Assembly: GCA_034521225.1 (NCBI GenBank)
Contig: JAXHMR010000033.1
Location: forward strand, 248,001 to 312,000
DNA: 64,000 nt
Direction of reading: 5' to 3'
Source of the DNA: Woeseia sp034521225
GTDB lineage: Bacteria; Pseudomonadota; Gammaproteobacteria; Steroidobacterales; Woeseiaceae
Shown: in pieces, positions 8,783-18,495 of the stretch
Layout: each line of letters starts with the position of its first letter
How positions within the stretch are numbered: the first letter of the stretch is position 1
The notes under the pieces: generated by a model
Database searches by the model: none
What the model was told of the DNA's origin: nothing
The model's input: the letters and a program-made list of their open reading frames with translations, nothing else
Translations under genes and position numbers: made by a program

Positions 8783-11426
8783 ATGCAATCAACAGTCGAA
8801 GAAGCCAAGTTCCAGTCCAGCGCCAAACTGGGCGCGCCAGCCGTCATCGCCGAGTCCGACTGGGTGGTACTGAAGTTTGGTGGCAGCAGTGTCGCGACGC
8901 TGGCGAACTGGCAGACGATTGCCGGTATCGTGCGCAATCGGCTGCGAGCGGGGTTACGTCCGCTTATCGTGCACTCTGCAATCGCCGGTGTGTCGAATAC
9001 GCTCGAGCGCGTCGTGCAGCAGGCCCTGGCTGGCAATCCCGATGCGGAGCTGGCGGCATTCGGTGACGTACACCTTGCGCTTGCTACAGAACTGGACCTT
9101 GACGGCAAGGCATTGCTGGATCCGCTCCTTGGCGAACTCAAGCAGCTCGCGGCCGGCATCAGCCTGCTGCGCGAGGTCAGCCCGCGTGTCCATGCGCGGG
9201 TCATGGCATTCGGCGAGATTGCGGCGACGACGCTCGGCGCTGCCTGGCTTGCACGCCAGGGTGTCGACGTGCACTGGCTCGATGTGCGGACGATCCTCAA
9301 GGCTGAGGAGAATCCGCGGCGAAGTAGTGCACAGAACTACCTGTCGGCCACGTGCGCCTACGCTCCTGACCCGCAACTGGCCGAGACGTTGCAGGCGACC
9401 GGCAAGGTGATTTTGACGCAGGGCTTTATCGCCGGAAATGATCGCGGCGAAACGGTGTTGCTTGGCCGGGAGGGCTCGGATACCTCGGCCGCATACCTTG
9501 CTGCAATGCTCGGCGCGCGCAGGCTTGAGATATGGACCGATGTGCCCGGCATGTTCACGGCAGATCCGAAACGCGTGCCGTCGGCACGCCTGCTGGCCGA
9601 GCTGCAGTTCGACGAGGCGCAGGAACTGGCATCCACCGGTAGTCGCGTGCTGCATCCGAGGTGCCTCGGTCCGGTCCGGCGCTACGGTATTCCGCTGTTC
9701 ATTCGCTGTACCGGCGCGCCGGATATACAGGGCACGGTCATCGCGCCATTGACGAGCGAAGCCGAGTCGCAGGTCAAGGGCGTGTCGGCGCGGCGTGGCG
9801 TGACGCTGATTTCGATGGAAGGCTCGGCCATGTGGCACGAGGTCGGATTTCTTGCCGATGCATTCGCGTGTTTCAGCCGGCACGGCGTGTCTATCGACCT
9901 GGTTTCCACCTCGCAGACCAACGTCACCGTGTCCATCGAAACAACGGACCAGATGCTGCCGCCCGAAGTGCGGCGTGCGCTGGTTGCCGACCTCGAACAG
10001 CTCTGCCGTGTTCGGGTTCTCGACAATTGCGCCGTGATCAGCCTGGTTGGCCGCAAGATTCGCACAATTTTGCCGCGTCTTGCGCCGGCACTGCGCGTGT
10101 TTGACGAAGAAAAAATCCATCTCGTCTCGCAGGCCGCCAATGATCTCAACTTCAGTTTCGTTGTTGACCAGGACAACATGGAACGGCTGGTCGGCCGTAT
10201 TCACAGCTCGATCATCAGCGCGTCCGCCTCGAGTCCTGTGTTCGGTCCCAGTTGGGAAGCGATGTTCGACACTCGTCAAGCACCGGCGAGCCGCACAGGC
10301 AGTTGGTGGCTCGACAAGCGTGCGCAGTTGCTGGAACTGGCCGCCGAACGCGGCAAGGCTTACGTTTACGATGCGGCAACCATTCGCACGGCTGCCGAAG
10401 GACTGAAATCCCTGCAATCCGTTGACCGCGTCCTGTATGCGATGAAAGCGAATTTCAATCCCGGTGTGTTGCGGGTGTTGGCGGAACTCGGCGTCGATTT
10501 CGAGTGTGTGTCGCCGGGTGAAGTGGAACACCTGCTGGCGTCGGTACCCGGTCTTGACCGATCACGCATTTTATTCACGCCAAATTTCGCGCCTCGCGAC
10601 GAGTATGTCTGGGGACGAGAGCAAGGCCTGCAGCTGACGCTGGATAACATTTACCCGCTGCAGGCCTGGCCGGAAGTATTTACCGGCCTCGACCTGTTCA
10701 TGCGGCTGGACCCGGGCCGTGGCCGTGGCCACCACGAGCACGTCAAGACGGCGGGTGCGCATTCAAAGTTCGGTGTACCGCTATTCGAACTTGATGAACT
10801 GGAGCGCCTTCTGAAGGCCGCGGGTGCCGACGTTATCGGGATTCATGCCCACAGCGGCAGCGGCATACTCGACCCGGAAAACTGGCGCACGGTAGCGGCG
10901 GCGCTGGCACAGGCTGCTGACAGGTTTCCACGGGTCAACGTGCTGGATCTCGGCGGCGGGCTCGGCGTGCCGGAAAAGCCAGGCGACCAGCCATTCGACT
11001 TGCAGGCGCTCGATAACACACTCGCCGAGATACGCCGGGCTCATCCGCGCTACCAGCTGTGGCTGGAGCCCGGACGCTACCTCGTTGCACAGGCCGGGGT
11101 ACTGCTGACGCGCGTGACACAGGTCAAGGGCAAGGGCGACATGCGCTACGTCGGCGTCAATACCGGCATGAACTCACTGCTGCGTCCCGCGCTGTACGGT
11201 GCCTGGCACGAGATCGTCAACCTGACGCGGGCAGATGAGCTGGCAACCGGAATGCGTGACCGTCGTCGGGCCCATCTGTGAAACGGGTGACAAGCTCGGC
11301 AGTGACCGCATGTTGCCGCCCTGTACGGAGAACGACGTTATCGCGATTGCCAATGCCGGGGCTTACGGCTTTGTCATGAGTTCGCGATATAACCTGCGTG
11401 AACCGGCGGAAGAGGTGCTGATCTGA
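8783..11426 (+). CDS. lysAC: Bifunctional aspartate kinase / diaminopimelate decarboxylase
   Basis: The fused protein is about 880 residues. Residues 1-330 are the aspartokinase domain: VVLKFGGSSV opens it, and GREGSDTSAAYLAA and LEIWTDVPGMFTADP mark the active site. Residues about 340-490 are the ACT region expected to bind lysine. The rest is PLP-dependent LysA: YVYDAATIR, YAMKANFNPGVLRVLAELG with the PLP Lys, HAHSGSGI and DLGGGLGVP. It therefore holds the first and last enzymes of lysine synthesis in one chain. One indel near 11245 shifts the frame; the true C-terminus VTVVGPICETGDKLG to NLREPAEEVLI continues in the next frame to 11426. This fusion is known in Xanthomonas and relatives. 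Confidence 0.9.
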
Positions 11427-11437
11427 CGAGGCTTGCA

Positions 11438-11648
11438 GACTCCTGGCCCGGATTATTCATGAACGGTTACAGATGTGGTGGTTAGGCGAAGGCGCACCCC
11501 GGGGAGGGCTTTTCAGGGACGCTGTGAATACGTCCCTGTACGCTCTGTGCCGGACGTCCCGGTCCGGCACAGCCCCTGAAAAGCCCTCCCCGGGGCACAC
11601 CTCCGCCCCAAACTCCGTGCCGTTCATGAATAATCCGGGCCAGGAGTC
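11438..11648. repeat. 211-bp nested palindromic intergenic element
   Basis: Two 29-bp outer arms (11438-11466 and 11620-11648) are perfect reverse complements. Two 22-bp inner arms (11497-11518 and 11574-11595) are also perfect. The centre holds an 11-bp hairpin CTGTGCCGGAC/GTCCGGCACAG (11545-11555, 11562-11572) and a GGGACG/CGTCCC hairpin (11516-11521, 11531-11536). It fills the gap between the convergent lysAC and hisE. No ORF or terminator T-run is present. A diverged half copy occurs at 28515-28566, so it looks like a dispersed non-coding repeat. Confidence 0.85.
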
Positions 11649-11682
11649 GGCGCCGCAGCCCGTTCGGCCTCTATGACGCGGA

Positions 11683-11991
11683 CTACCCGGAGCCTGCGTG
11701 CCGGTGTCTGGCCTCGAGGACGTCTACTGCATCGGCGAGGCAAAGCCCGCGGTCATTGAGGAGGACCAGCAGGTGATATAGAAGGTCGGCTGTTTCGTCC
11801 AGTTGTTCTTGCCGCTCGCCGCTTACGGCGGCCAGTGCCAGTTCAACGGCTTCCTCGCCGACTTTTTGCGCAATCCGTTTGGGGCCCGCACGCAGCAGTG
11901 CCGACGTGTAGCTGTTGTCCGATGGGGATGTTGCGCGGTCCTGAATGACCTGTTCAAGGGTTCGCAGAAAGTCTATGTTCCTGTCCATCAT
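11683..11991 (-). CDS. hisE: Phosphoribosyl-ATP pyrophosphohydrolase
   Basis: This 102-residue protein carries the HisE all-alpha fold: KRIAQKVGEEAVELALAA is the metal-binding helix and DETADLLYHLLVLL the second EExxD-type helix. It hydrolyses phosphoribosyl-ATP to phosphoribosyl-AMP in the second step of histidine synthesis. It overlaps the end of hisF by 4 nt and is the last gene of the operon. In most gammaproteobacteria this activity is the C-terminal half of bifunctional HisIE. Here the HisI (cyclohydrolase) half is absent, both from this ORF and from the rest of the window. Confidence 0.92.
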   Translation of the reverse strand: MMDRNIDFLRTLEQVIQDRATSPSDNSYTSALLRAGPKRIAQKVGEEAVELALAAVSGERQEQLDETADLLYHLLVLLNDRGLCLADAVDVLEARHRHAGSG

Positions 11992-12789
11992 GTTGCCTTT
12001 GCCTGCACGAGGCCTGGTGCGGCCAATCGTACCTCGATGGCCTCGGCATCAAGGTATTGTTTGAGGTCGCCGATACGGATTTCGCCGCTGTGGAATACGC
12101 TGGCGGCCAGCGCGCCGTCTACGTCGGCCTGGCGGAACACGTCGGCGAAATGGGCCATCGATCCTGCGCCGCCCGAGGCGATCAGCGGCACCGTGGCGTG
12201 ACGTCGAGCCAGTGCGAGTTGCTCAATGTCGTAGCCATCGCGTACACCGTCGCGGTTCATGCAGTTGAGAACAATTTCGCCGGCGCCACGGCTGATGACC
12301 TCGTCGATCCAGGTCCATCGTGTCCAGTTCGGCAGCGGCCGTTTTGTCCGGATCGCCCGTGAATTTGTAGACGCGGTAGCCGCCGTCCTGCGCGCGACTG
12401 TCGATGCCGACGACCACGCATTGCGTGCCGAAGCGGCGCGCAAGGTCCGAGATCAGTGGCGGGTTCTGCAACGCGGGCGAATTGATCGAAATCTTGTCGG
12501 CGCCGCGGTTCAGGACATCCTCGGCGTCGGCGATACTGCGTATGCCGCCGGCGACGCAGAAAGGGATGTCCAGCACACGCGCCACGTCAGTGACCCACGT
12601 ACGATCTACCGAGCGCCCGTCAGGACTCGCGGTGATGTCATAGAACACCAGTTCGTCCGCGTTCTCCTGGCAATAACGCGCGGCCAGTTCGATGATATCC
12701 CCGACCACGCGGTGATCGCGGAACTGCACGCCCTTGACGACCTGGCCATCGCGTACATCAAGGCAGGGAATTATGCGCCGCGCAGGAAT
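11988..12789 (-). CDS. hisF: Imidazole glycerol phosphate synthase, cyclase subunit
   Basis: This is the HisF (beta/alpha)8 barrel that, with HisH, makes imidazole glycerol phosphate and AICAR. The N-terminus RRIIPCLDVRDGQVVKG holds the catalytic Asp. FYDITASPDGRSVD and VAGGIRSIADAEDVLNRGAD are family motifs, and the second half has GAGEIVLNCMNRDG and PLIASGGAGS. One extra C near 12313 shifts the frame between TAAAELDTM and WIDEVISRG. No ATG or GTG precedes RRIIPCLD. The best-placed candidate is ATT at 12789, eight bases after GGAG, giving I-P-A-R-R where relatives have M-L-A-K-R. That start overlaps hisA by 19 nt. A substitution error in the start codon is the alternative. Confidence 0.9.
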
Positions 12790-13512
12790 GTCCGTATCTC
12801 CGTTGCAGGGATGGCGCCATCCAGCAGCGCGCGCCCCGTGATTGCGGCGGCGGCGCCGGCCGCCCGCAGCGTATTCAGGTCATCAATATTTCGCACGCCG
12901 CCCGATGCCTGCAGTGCGATACCGGGACAGCGCTGCACGAAGTCCCTGTAGAGCTCCGTTGCCGGCCCGGTCATTGCGCCGTCGCGGCTGACGTCGGTGC
13001 AGAGTACATGCTGCACGCCGTGCGGCCTGTAGGCATCGATGCAGTCCCACAACGTGATGTCAGCCGCCCGTGTCCAGCCATGAGTGGCGAGCCACGGTGT
13101 ACCGTCTGCATCGCGCCGGCAGTCGAGCGCGAGTACGATGCGGTCGGCGCCAAATTCCGCAAGCCATTCCTGCACGCTGGCGGCGTCGGTGACTGCCATG
13201 CTGCCAATGACGGCCCGCTGGATGCCGGCATCAAACCACGCCTCCAGTGTCTTGGCGATCGCGTATGCCGCCACCGAGCTGCACCGTCATCTGCGTTTCA
13301 CCGACAATGCGCCGCACCAGCTCGCGATTGCGCTGTGTGCCGCTTTGTGCGCCATCGAGGTCGACGAGATGCAGGTCGTTGAACCCCATGCCACCGAACC
13401 CGCGTGCCACCTCGGCCGGGTCGTCGCTGTAGTGCGTTGCGCGGTCGAAATCGCCCTGCATAAGGCGCACGCAGTTGCCGTCCTTCATGTCGATGGCAGG
13501 GATGATGTTCAC
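12771..13512 (-). CDS. hisA: ProFAR isomerase
   Basis: The N-terminus MNIIPAIDMKDGNCVRLMQGDF carries the catalytic Asp of the HisA barrel. LHLVDLDGAQSG and MTVQLGGGIR follow. After a frame change near 13255 it resumes as IAKTLEAWFDAGIQRAVIGS and runs through VLCTDVSRDGAMTGP, with the second catalytic Asp, to IALQASGGV. It isomerises ProFAR to PRFAR. The start overlaps hisH by 4 nt. The frame change is net +1 (one extra or two missing bases) in an otherwise complete gene within an intact operon, so a consensus error is likely. Confidence 0.9.
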
Positions 13513-14111
13513 GGCTGCATCCGGACAAAGTTGTCGAGCAGGCGGGCACCGGCGGCTGCCGAACGCTCCGGGTGAAACTGTGCCGCATGGAAATTGCGGC
13601 AGCTCGCGACAGCGCAGAACTCGTTGCCGTGCGTCGCCGTCGCGATACTGGTCGCGTCGGCCGGCAATGCATAGCTGTGAACGAAGTAGAACCAGCTGCC
13701 GTCGTCTATACCGTCGAGCAGCACGTGGTCGCCTGTTTTGCTGATGCGCGACCAGCCCATGTGCGGCACCGGCGTTCCCGGGCTTGCGGCAAGGCGCCTG
13801 GCGGTCCCCGGCAAGATGCCGAGACAGGCCGCATCGTCCTCTTCGGAGGCGGCGGCGAGCAGCTGCATGCCCAGGCAGATGCCGAGCACCGGCTGGGTCA
13901 GTTCGGGCAGCAGGCCAGTCAGGCCGGCGCCGTAGAGACGTGCCATTGCCGCGGCCGCCGCACCGACTCCCGGCAGGATGACGTGGCTTGCGTCGCGGAT
14001 GGTAAGTGGGTCCGACGTAAGCTCGGCGTCAACACCAAGGCGCTCGAGCGCGAACCTGAGCGACGCGATGTTCGCGCCGCCACTGTCGACTATGGCGACT
14101 TGCGCCTGCAT
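13509..14111 (-). CDS. hisH: Imidazole glycerol phosphate synthase, glutamine amidotransferase subunit
   Basis: This 200-residue class I glutamine amidotransferase supplies ammonia to HisF. The nucleophile is Cys79 in LGICLGMQLL. The His-Glu pair is in AAQFHPERSA near residue 183, and the oxyanion region is VILPGVGA. The usual length is about 200, so the gene is complete. It follows hisB with a 1-nt gap and overlaps hisA by 4 nt, giving the canonical HBHAF order. Confidence 0.96.
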   Translation of the reverse strand: MQAQVAIVDSGGANIASLRFALERLGVDAELTSDPLTIRDASHVILPGVGAAAAAMARLYGAGLTGLLPELTQPVLGICLGMQLLAAASEEDDAACLGILPGTARRLAASPGTPVPHMGWSRISKTGDHVLLDGIDDGSWFYFVHSYALPADATSIATATHGNEFCAVASCRNFHAAQFHPERSAAAGARLLDNFVRMQP

Positions 14112-14112
14112 A

Positions 14113-15189
14113 TCAGCTCAGCGCGCCCTTGGTCGAGGGCAGCGTCGTGCCTTCGACCCGTATGGCCTGGCGCAGCGCACGTCCGGTCGATTTGAAACAG
14201 GCCTCGACCATGTGGTGCGTGTTGTCGCCGCTGACGTCGATGTGCAATGACGCTGCCAGCGCATCGGACAGTGAGCGAAAGAAATGCGGCACCAGTTCGG
14301 TCGCAAGACCGCCGACCGTCTCGCGCGGAAACTCGCCATTGAAGACGAGGAAGGCGCGCCCGGAAAGGTCGAGCGATACTTTTGCCTCCGTTTCATCCAT
14401 CGGCAGGAGGAATCCGAAGCGGCCTATGCCCAGCTTGTTGCCGAGCGCCTCGCGCAGTGCCTCGCCGAGGCACAATGCCGTATCTTCGACAGTGTGGTGT
14501 TCATCGACGTGCAGGTCGCCGCTGCAGTCGACAACCAGGCTGAAGCCGCCATGCCGTGCAATCTGCTCAAGCATGTGATCGTAGAAGCCGATTCCGGTAT
14601 CGATGCGGACTGGCTGCTCGGTGTCGAGATTGACCGTAACGCGAATGCGCGTTTCCTTCGTCGCGCGTTCGACGCTTGCCCGGCGGTTGCCGGCGAGGAG
14701 GGCGTCGGTAATGCCGCGCCAGCTGTGTTCCATTTCCGCGCCATTTTTTACCAGGAAACCGCGCACACCGATATTTTCCGCCAGTTCGAGGTCGGTATCC
14801 CTGTCGCCAATCACCGCGCTTCTGTCGACGTCGAGCGCTGTTCTGGCGAGCAGTCGCGTCAGCAGCCCGGTGCGCGGCTTGCGGCACGCGCAACCGTCAC
14901 TGTCGCGGTGTGGGCAGATAAGGATCTCGTCGAACTCGATGCCCTGCGTCGAAAACAGCGACAGGATGTGTTCCTGGCAGCGCTCGAAATCCGCCGCCGG
15001 ATACGTCTCGCTGCCAAGGCCGTCCTGGTTCGAAACCATGACGAGGCGGTAACCGGCCGCCGTCAGGCGCAGCAGCGACGGGATGACATCGGGCAGCAGG
15101 CGAATCTTTTCCAGCGAGTCGACCTGGTTGTCCGCGGGTTCCTCCACCAGCGTGCCGTCACGGTCGATGAACAGCATACGTACCGTCAT
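14113..15189 (-). CDS. hisB: Bifunctional histidinol-phosphatase / imidazoleglycerol-phosphate dehydratase
   Basis: The protein has 358 residues. The N-terminal HAD phosphatase domain begins MLFIDRDGTLVEEP (DxDxT motif) and has a Cys-rich zinc loop, ICPHRDSDGCACRKP. The C-terminal dehydratase domain (from about residue 165) shows IDTGIGFYDHMLEQIARHG and VDEHHTVEDTALCLG, plus a second His motif NTHHMVEACFKSTGRA. It catalyses steps seven and nine of histidine synthesis. The fused form is typical of gammaproteobacteria. Start and stop codons overlap or abut hisC and hisH. Confidence 0.96.
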   Translation of the reverse strand: MTVRMLFIDRDGTLVEEPADNQVDSLEKIRLLPDVIPSLLRLTAAGYRLVMVSNQDGLGSETYPAADFERCQEHILSLFSTQGIEFDEILICPHRDSDGCACRKPRTGLLTRLLARTALDVDRSAVIGDRDTDLELAENIGVRGFLVKNGAEMEHSWRGITDALLAGNRRASVERATKETRIRVTVNLDTEQPVRIDTGIGFYDHMLEQIARHGGFSLVVDCSGDLHVDEHHTVEDTALCLGEALREALGNKLGIGRFGFLLPMDETEAKVSLDLSGRAFLVFNGEFPRETVGGLATELVPHFFRSLSDALAASLHIDVSGDNTHHMVEACFKSTGRALRQAIRVEGTTLPSTKGALS

Positions 15190-16262
15190 CAGCCGATCTC
15201 CTCCGCACCGTTCGCAAGCGCAGCCAGCAACATATCGTTCTCATCCGGATCGCCGACCGTAATGCGCGCACAGTGATCGAGTGCGCCGTCGCCCGCGAAT
15301 TCCCGAATCAGTATCCGGGCCTTGCTGACGCGTCGATGTACTGCCGCCAGGTCGTCGAACTGCACCAGCAGGAAGTTGCTGTCGCTGTGCCAGATGTGCC
15401 GCACGCAGTCGAGTCGCGCGAGCTGCTGCTCGAGGCGGCCGCGTTCGGCGATGATCTGCTTTACCAGTTGCCTTGCGTCAGGCACGCGCGTGCTGTCCAG
15501 TGCCTCGAGCAGGCAATCGGTGGCCGGCGTCGAAAACGAATATGGCGCAAGAACGCGCTCAAGCATGGCGACGACTTCCGGTGACGCGAGCAGTGCGCCG
15601 CAGCGGACACCGGCCAGGCCCCAGGCTTTTGACAGCGTGCGCAGCACGACCAGGTTGTCGTACCGGCCGATCTCGTCGGCCACCGACCGGGCCCCGCTGA
15701 ATTCGAGATACGCTTCGTCGACTACGACCAGCGACTGCGCGGCACGGCCCTGCACGAGGGCGAGTATGTCGTCCCGGGAAACCAATGCGCCGGTCGGGTT
15801 GTTCGGCGAACAGACAAATACCAGCTTGGTCTCGGGTGTGCAGGCTTCGAGCATTGATTCCGTATCGAGTGCAAAATCATTCCCGGCCCGCAGCGGCACA
15901 TTGATCGTCTCCGCCGCCTGCACGTCCGCGTAGACGCGGTACATTGAGAACGTCGGCGGTGTGACAACGATGTTGTCAGTGTAGGGGCGGCAGAACGCGC
16001 GGATCAGCGCATCAATGGCCTCACTGCTGCCGCGCGTTGCCAGCAGCCTGGCCGGGTCCGCATCGAACAGCTGCGCCAGCCTCGCCTGCAGGCGCCGGGG
16101 CCGGATTTCGGGATAGCGATTGAGACCGTCGCGGGTGTCCGGTTGCCACGGCGAGTGCGGCGCTTCATTGGCATTCAGCCGCACGGTGGCGCTCACCTGT
16201 TCGGCGGTGACGTACGCTTTAAGCGTGGCTATTTCCGGCCGCACGATGGCGTCGATGCTCAT
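15189..16262 (-). CDS. hisC: Histidinol-phosphate aminotransferase
   Basis: This 357-residue fold-type I PLP enzyme has LNANEAPHSPW near the N-terminus and CSPNNPTGALVS in the substrate and cofactor region. The PLP lysine is in RTLSKAWGLAGVRCG, and SNFLLVQF is near the C-terminus. It converts imidazole acetol phosphate to histidinol phosphate using glutamate. ATG 16262 overlaps the hisD stop by 4 nt, and the stop shares a base with the hisB start. Family membership and operon position agree. Confidence 0.96.
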   Translation of the reverse strand: MSIDAIVRPEIATLKAYVTAEQVSATVRLNANEAPHSPWQPDTRDGLNRYPEIRPRRLQARLAQLFDADPARLLATRGSSEAIDALIRAFCRPYTDNIVVTPPTFSMYRVYADVQAAETINVPLRAGNDFALDTESMLEACTPETKLVFVCSPNNPTGALVSRDDILALVQGRAAQSLVVVDEAYLEFSGARSVADEIGRYDNLVVLRTLSKAWGLAGVRCGALLASPEVVAMLERVLAPYSFSTPATDCLLEALDSTRVPDARQLVKQIIAERGRLEQQLARLDCVRHIWHSDSNFLLVQFDDLAAVHRRVSKARILIREFAGDGALDHCARITVGDPDENDMLLAALANGAEEIG

Positions 16263-17590
16263 CCGCCTGTCCCGCCGTCTTCGCCAAGCCGTATGCGGAC
16301 CGCCTCGGCGTGTGCATCGAGCCCCTCAAGAGAGGCCAGCTCGACGGCGGTAGGCGCGAGCGCATGCAAGCCGTCGCGCGTCAGTTCCTGCACGGTCATG
16401 TTGCGCATGAACTGTTCGACACCGAGGCCGCTGTAACTGCGTGCGGCACCGTAGGTAGGCAGCACGTGATTCGTGCCGCTGCAATAGTCACCGACCGACT
16501 CCGGCGTCCACGGCCCGAGAAACACCGAGCCCGCATTGCGGACGGCCGGCAACACGCTGCGCGGGTTGTCGATTTGCAGGATCAGGTGCTCGGGGGCATA
16601 CGCGTTGCAGATCCCGAGCGCGGTGTCGATCGAGTCGGTAACGATGATGCGGCTGTGTTGCAGTGCAGATGCGGCGATGGCGTGGCGGTCGAGCCGCATC
16701 AGTTGCCGGTCGACGGCGATGAGTACGTCGCTTGCAAGCTGATCACTCGTTGTCACCAGCAGGACCTGCGAATCGCTGCCATGCTCCGCCTGGGACAGCA
16801 GGTCGGCGGCGACATAGTCCGGGTTCGCACCGGCGTCGGCGATGACCATGACCTCGGACGGCCCGGCCGGCAGGTCAATTGCCGCGCCGCCCGGATCGTT
16901 GGCTACGGTCGCCTTTGCCGCCGTGACGAATGCGTTGCCGGGGCCGAATATCTTGTCGACAGCGTTTATGCTTTTCGTCCCGTAGGCGAGCGCCGCGATC
17001 GCCTGCGCGCCGCCAACCTTGAAGACTTCGTCGATCCCGCCGCGACGGGCCGCCGCAAGTACGGCAGGGTCGGCCGTGCCATCCCGGCGGGGCGGTGTGC
17101 AAAGTACACGCCGGGGACAACCGGCGATTGCCGCCGGAATGGTCAGCATTATGGCGGCGGAGGGCAACGGCGCGCTGCCGGCCGGCACATAGAGGCCGAC
17201 GGCATCGATCGGCCGCGACACGCGCTCGCAGACCACGCCGGGCATGGTTTCGACGCGAATGTCGGGCACTGCCTGCGCTTCGTGAAAGCGCCGTACATTG
17301 CGGATGGCGACTTCGATAGCGTTGATCGCCGTCGTACTGAGTGCCTTTTCTGCTGCATCAAACTCGTCGTTACCGACACGCAGCGATGTCAGGCGCACGC
17401 GATCAAATTGCTCGGTCAGGTCGAGGAGTGCGTCGTCTCCCCGTTCCCGTACCTGGCGGAGGATACGGTTTACGGCGTCGCGGATCGTGTTGTCCTGTTG
17501 CACGGCCGGCCGCGCAAGGAGGCGGGCACGTTCACCGTCGTCAGTCATGCGCCATTGCACGATGCGGGTATCTGCCAGCGCTGTGTTCAT
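16259..17590 (-). CDS. hisD: Histidinol dehydrogenase
   Basis: This 443-residue zinc enzyme oxidises histidinol to histidine with two NAD. Motifs include VGLYVPAGSAPLPSAAIM, VCTPPRRDGTADP-type nucleotide-binding sequence, KIFGPGNAFVTAAK, DLPAGPSEVMVIAD, LSQAEHGSDSQVLLVT with the Zn-binding Gln/His, and NAYAPEHLILQ. Length matches the family norm of about 430. It overlaps hisG and hisC by 4 nt each. Confidence 0.97.
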   Translation of the reverse strand: MNTALADTRIVQWRMTDDGERARLLARPAVQQDNTIRDAVNRILRQVRERGDDALLDLTEQFDRVRLTSLRVGNDEFDAAEKALSTTAINAIEVAIRNVRRFHEAQAVPDIRVETMPGVVCERVSRPIDAVGLYVPAGSAPLPSAAIMLTIPAAIAGCPRRVLCTPPRRDGTADPAVLAAARRGGIDEVFKVGGAQAIAALAYGTKSINAVDKIFGPGNAFVTAAKATVANDPGGAAIDLPAGPSEVMVIADAGANPDYVAADLLSQAEHGSDSQVLLVTTSDQLASDVLIAVDRQLMRLDRHAIAASALQHSRIIVTDSIDTALGICNAYAPEHLILQIDNPRSVLPAVRNAGSVFLGPWTPESVGDYCSGTNHVLPTYGAARSYSGLGVEQFMRNMTVQELTRDGLHALAPTAVELASLEGLDAHAEAVRIRLGEDGGTGG

Positions 17591-18483
17591 GCCAGCATCT
17601 TCTCCACCGGCAGCACCAGCAACGCGCTGGCGCCAGCAGCTTTCAGGTTCTCCAGCGTTTCCCAGAATACGGTTTCGCGGCAGACTGCGTGCACGGCCAC
17701 CCTGTCACCATCCAGTGGTATGACCGTCGGCGATTCGGAGCCGGGCAGCAGCGTCGTAATGCGCTCCAGGGCCGAGCGCGGTGCGTGCAGCATGATGTAC
17801 TTGCTTTCCCGCACCTGCAGCACGCCATCGAGCCTCTGCAGCAGTTTGTCGACCCATGCCTGTTTATCGTCACCAAGCTTTGCACGCGTCTGGATGATAA
17901 CTGCTTCACTGTCCGCAACTGTCATGACTTCACGCAGTTGGTTCGCGGCGAGCGTGGAGCCGGTGGATACCAGGTCGCAGATGAAGTCCGCTTTACCGAG
18001 GCGCGGCGCGATCTCCACTGCCCCCGAGAAGTAGACGATGTCGGCATCGAGGTCGTTCTCTTCAAGAAAATGTTTTAGCGTTTCGGTGTAACTCGTTGCG
18101 ATACGTGCGCCACGCAATGATTCGTGGCCGTTGAATGCCGCGTCTTCGGGCGCCGCGATCGACAGGCGGCAATGGCCGAAGTCGAGTTCAAAGACCTGGT
18201 CGTACAAGGCTTCTTTTCCCGCATGCAGCAGGCCGAACCGCTTTTCGGCAACGACATTGAGGCCGACGATACCGAGATCGCAGACATCGTCGCTGACCAG
18301 GCCTGGAATGTCGTCGTCCCGGACGAGGAGCAGGTCGATGGGCATGTTCTCGCCGAAGCAGAACAACTGGTCCTTGCTCTGTGTGAATTTCAGGCCGCAG
18401 CGTTCGAGCAGATCGAGCGAGTGATCTGTAAGGCGGCCGGACTTTTGCACCGCAATTTTAATGCGCTGCTGCTGGGTTTCCAT
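17587..18483 (-). CDS. hisG: ATP phosphoribosyltransferase, long form
   Basis: This 298-residue protein catalyses the committed step joining ATP and PRPP. KIAVQKSGRLTDHSL opens it. DLGIVGLNVVAEK and CDLVSTGSTLAANQLREV (PRPP loop) identify the catalytic domain. The length and C-terminal segment, ending VFWETLENLKAAGASALLVLPVEKML, show the long HisG form with its own regulatory ACT-like domain, so no HisZ is needed. Feedback inhibition by histidine is expected of the family. It is the first enzyme gene after hisR, 12 nt downstream. Confidence 0.96.
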   Translation of the reverse strand: METQQQRIKIAVQKSGRLTDHSLDLLERCGLKFTQSKDQLFCFGENMPIDLLLVRDDDIPGLVSDDVCDLGIVGLNVVAEKRFGLLHAGKEALYDQVFELDFGHCRLSIAAPEDAAFNGHESLRGARIATSYTETLKHFLEENDLDADIVYFSGAVEIAPRLGKADFICDLVSTGSTLAANQLREVMTVADSEAVIIQTRAKLGDDKQAWVDKLLQRLDGVLQVRESKYIMLHAPRSALERITTLLPGSESPTVIPLDGDRVAVHAVCRETVFWETLENLKAAGASALLVLPVEKMLA

Positions 18484-18495
18484 GGGAAGTTCCTG

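Noticed and set aside
8652..8873. Possible lysine leader peptide (LNKKKTGHSH) upstream of lysAC
   Set aside because: The frame has no stop before the hairpin and runs into lysAC, the start codon context is poor, and only three Lys codons occur. Not enough for a leader call.
14284..18078. Several long plus-strand ORFs opposite hisB, hisD and hisG
   Set aside because: Each lies antisense to a conserved his gene in GC-rich sequence and lacks a ribosome-binding site or homology.
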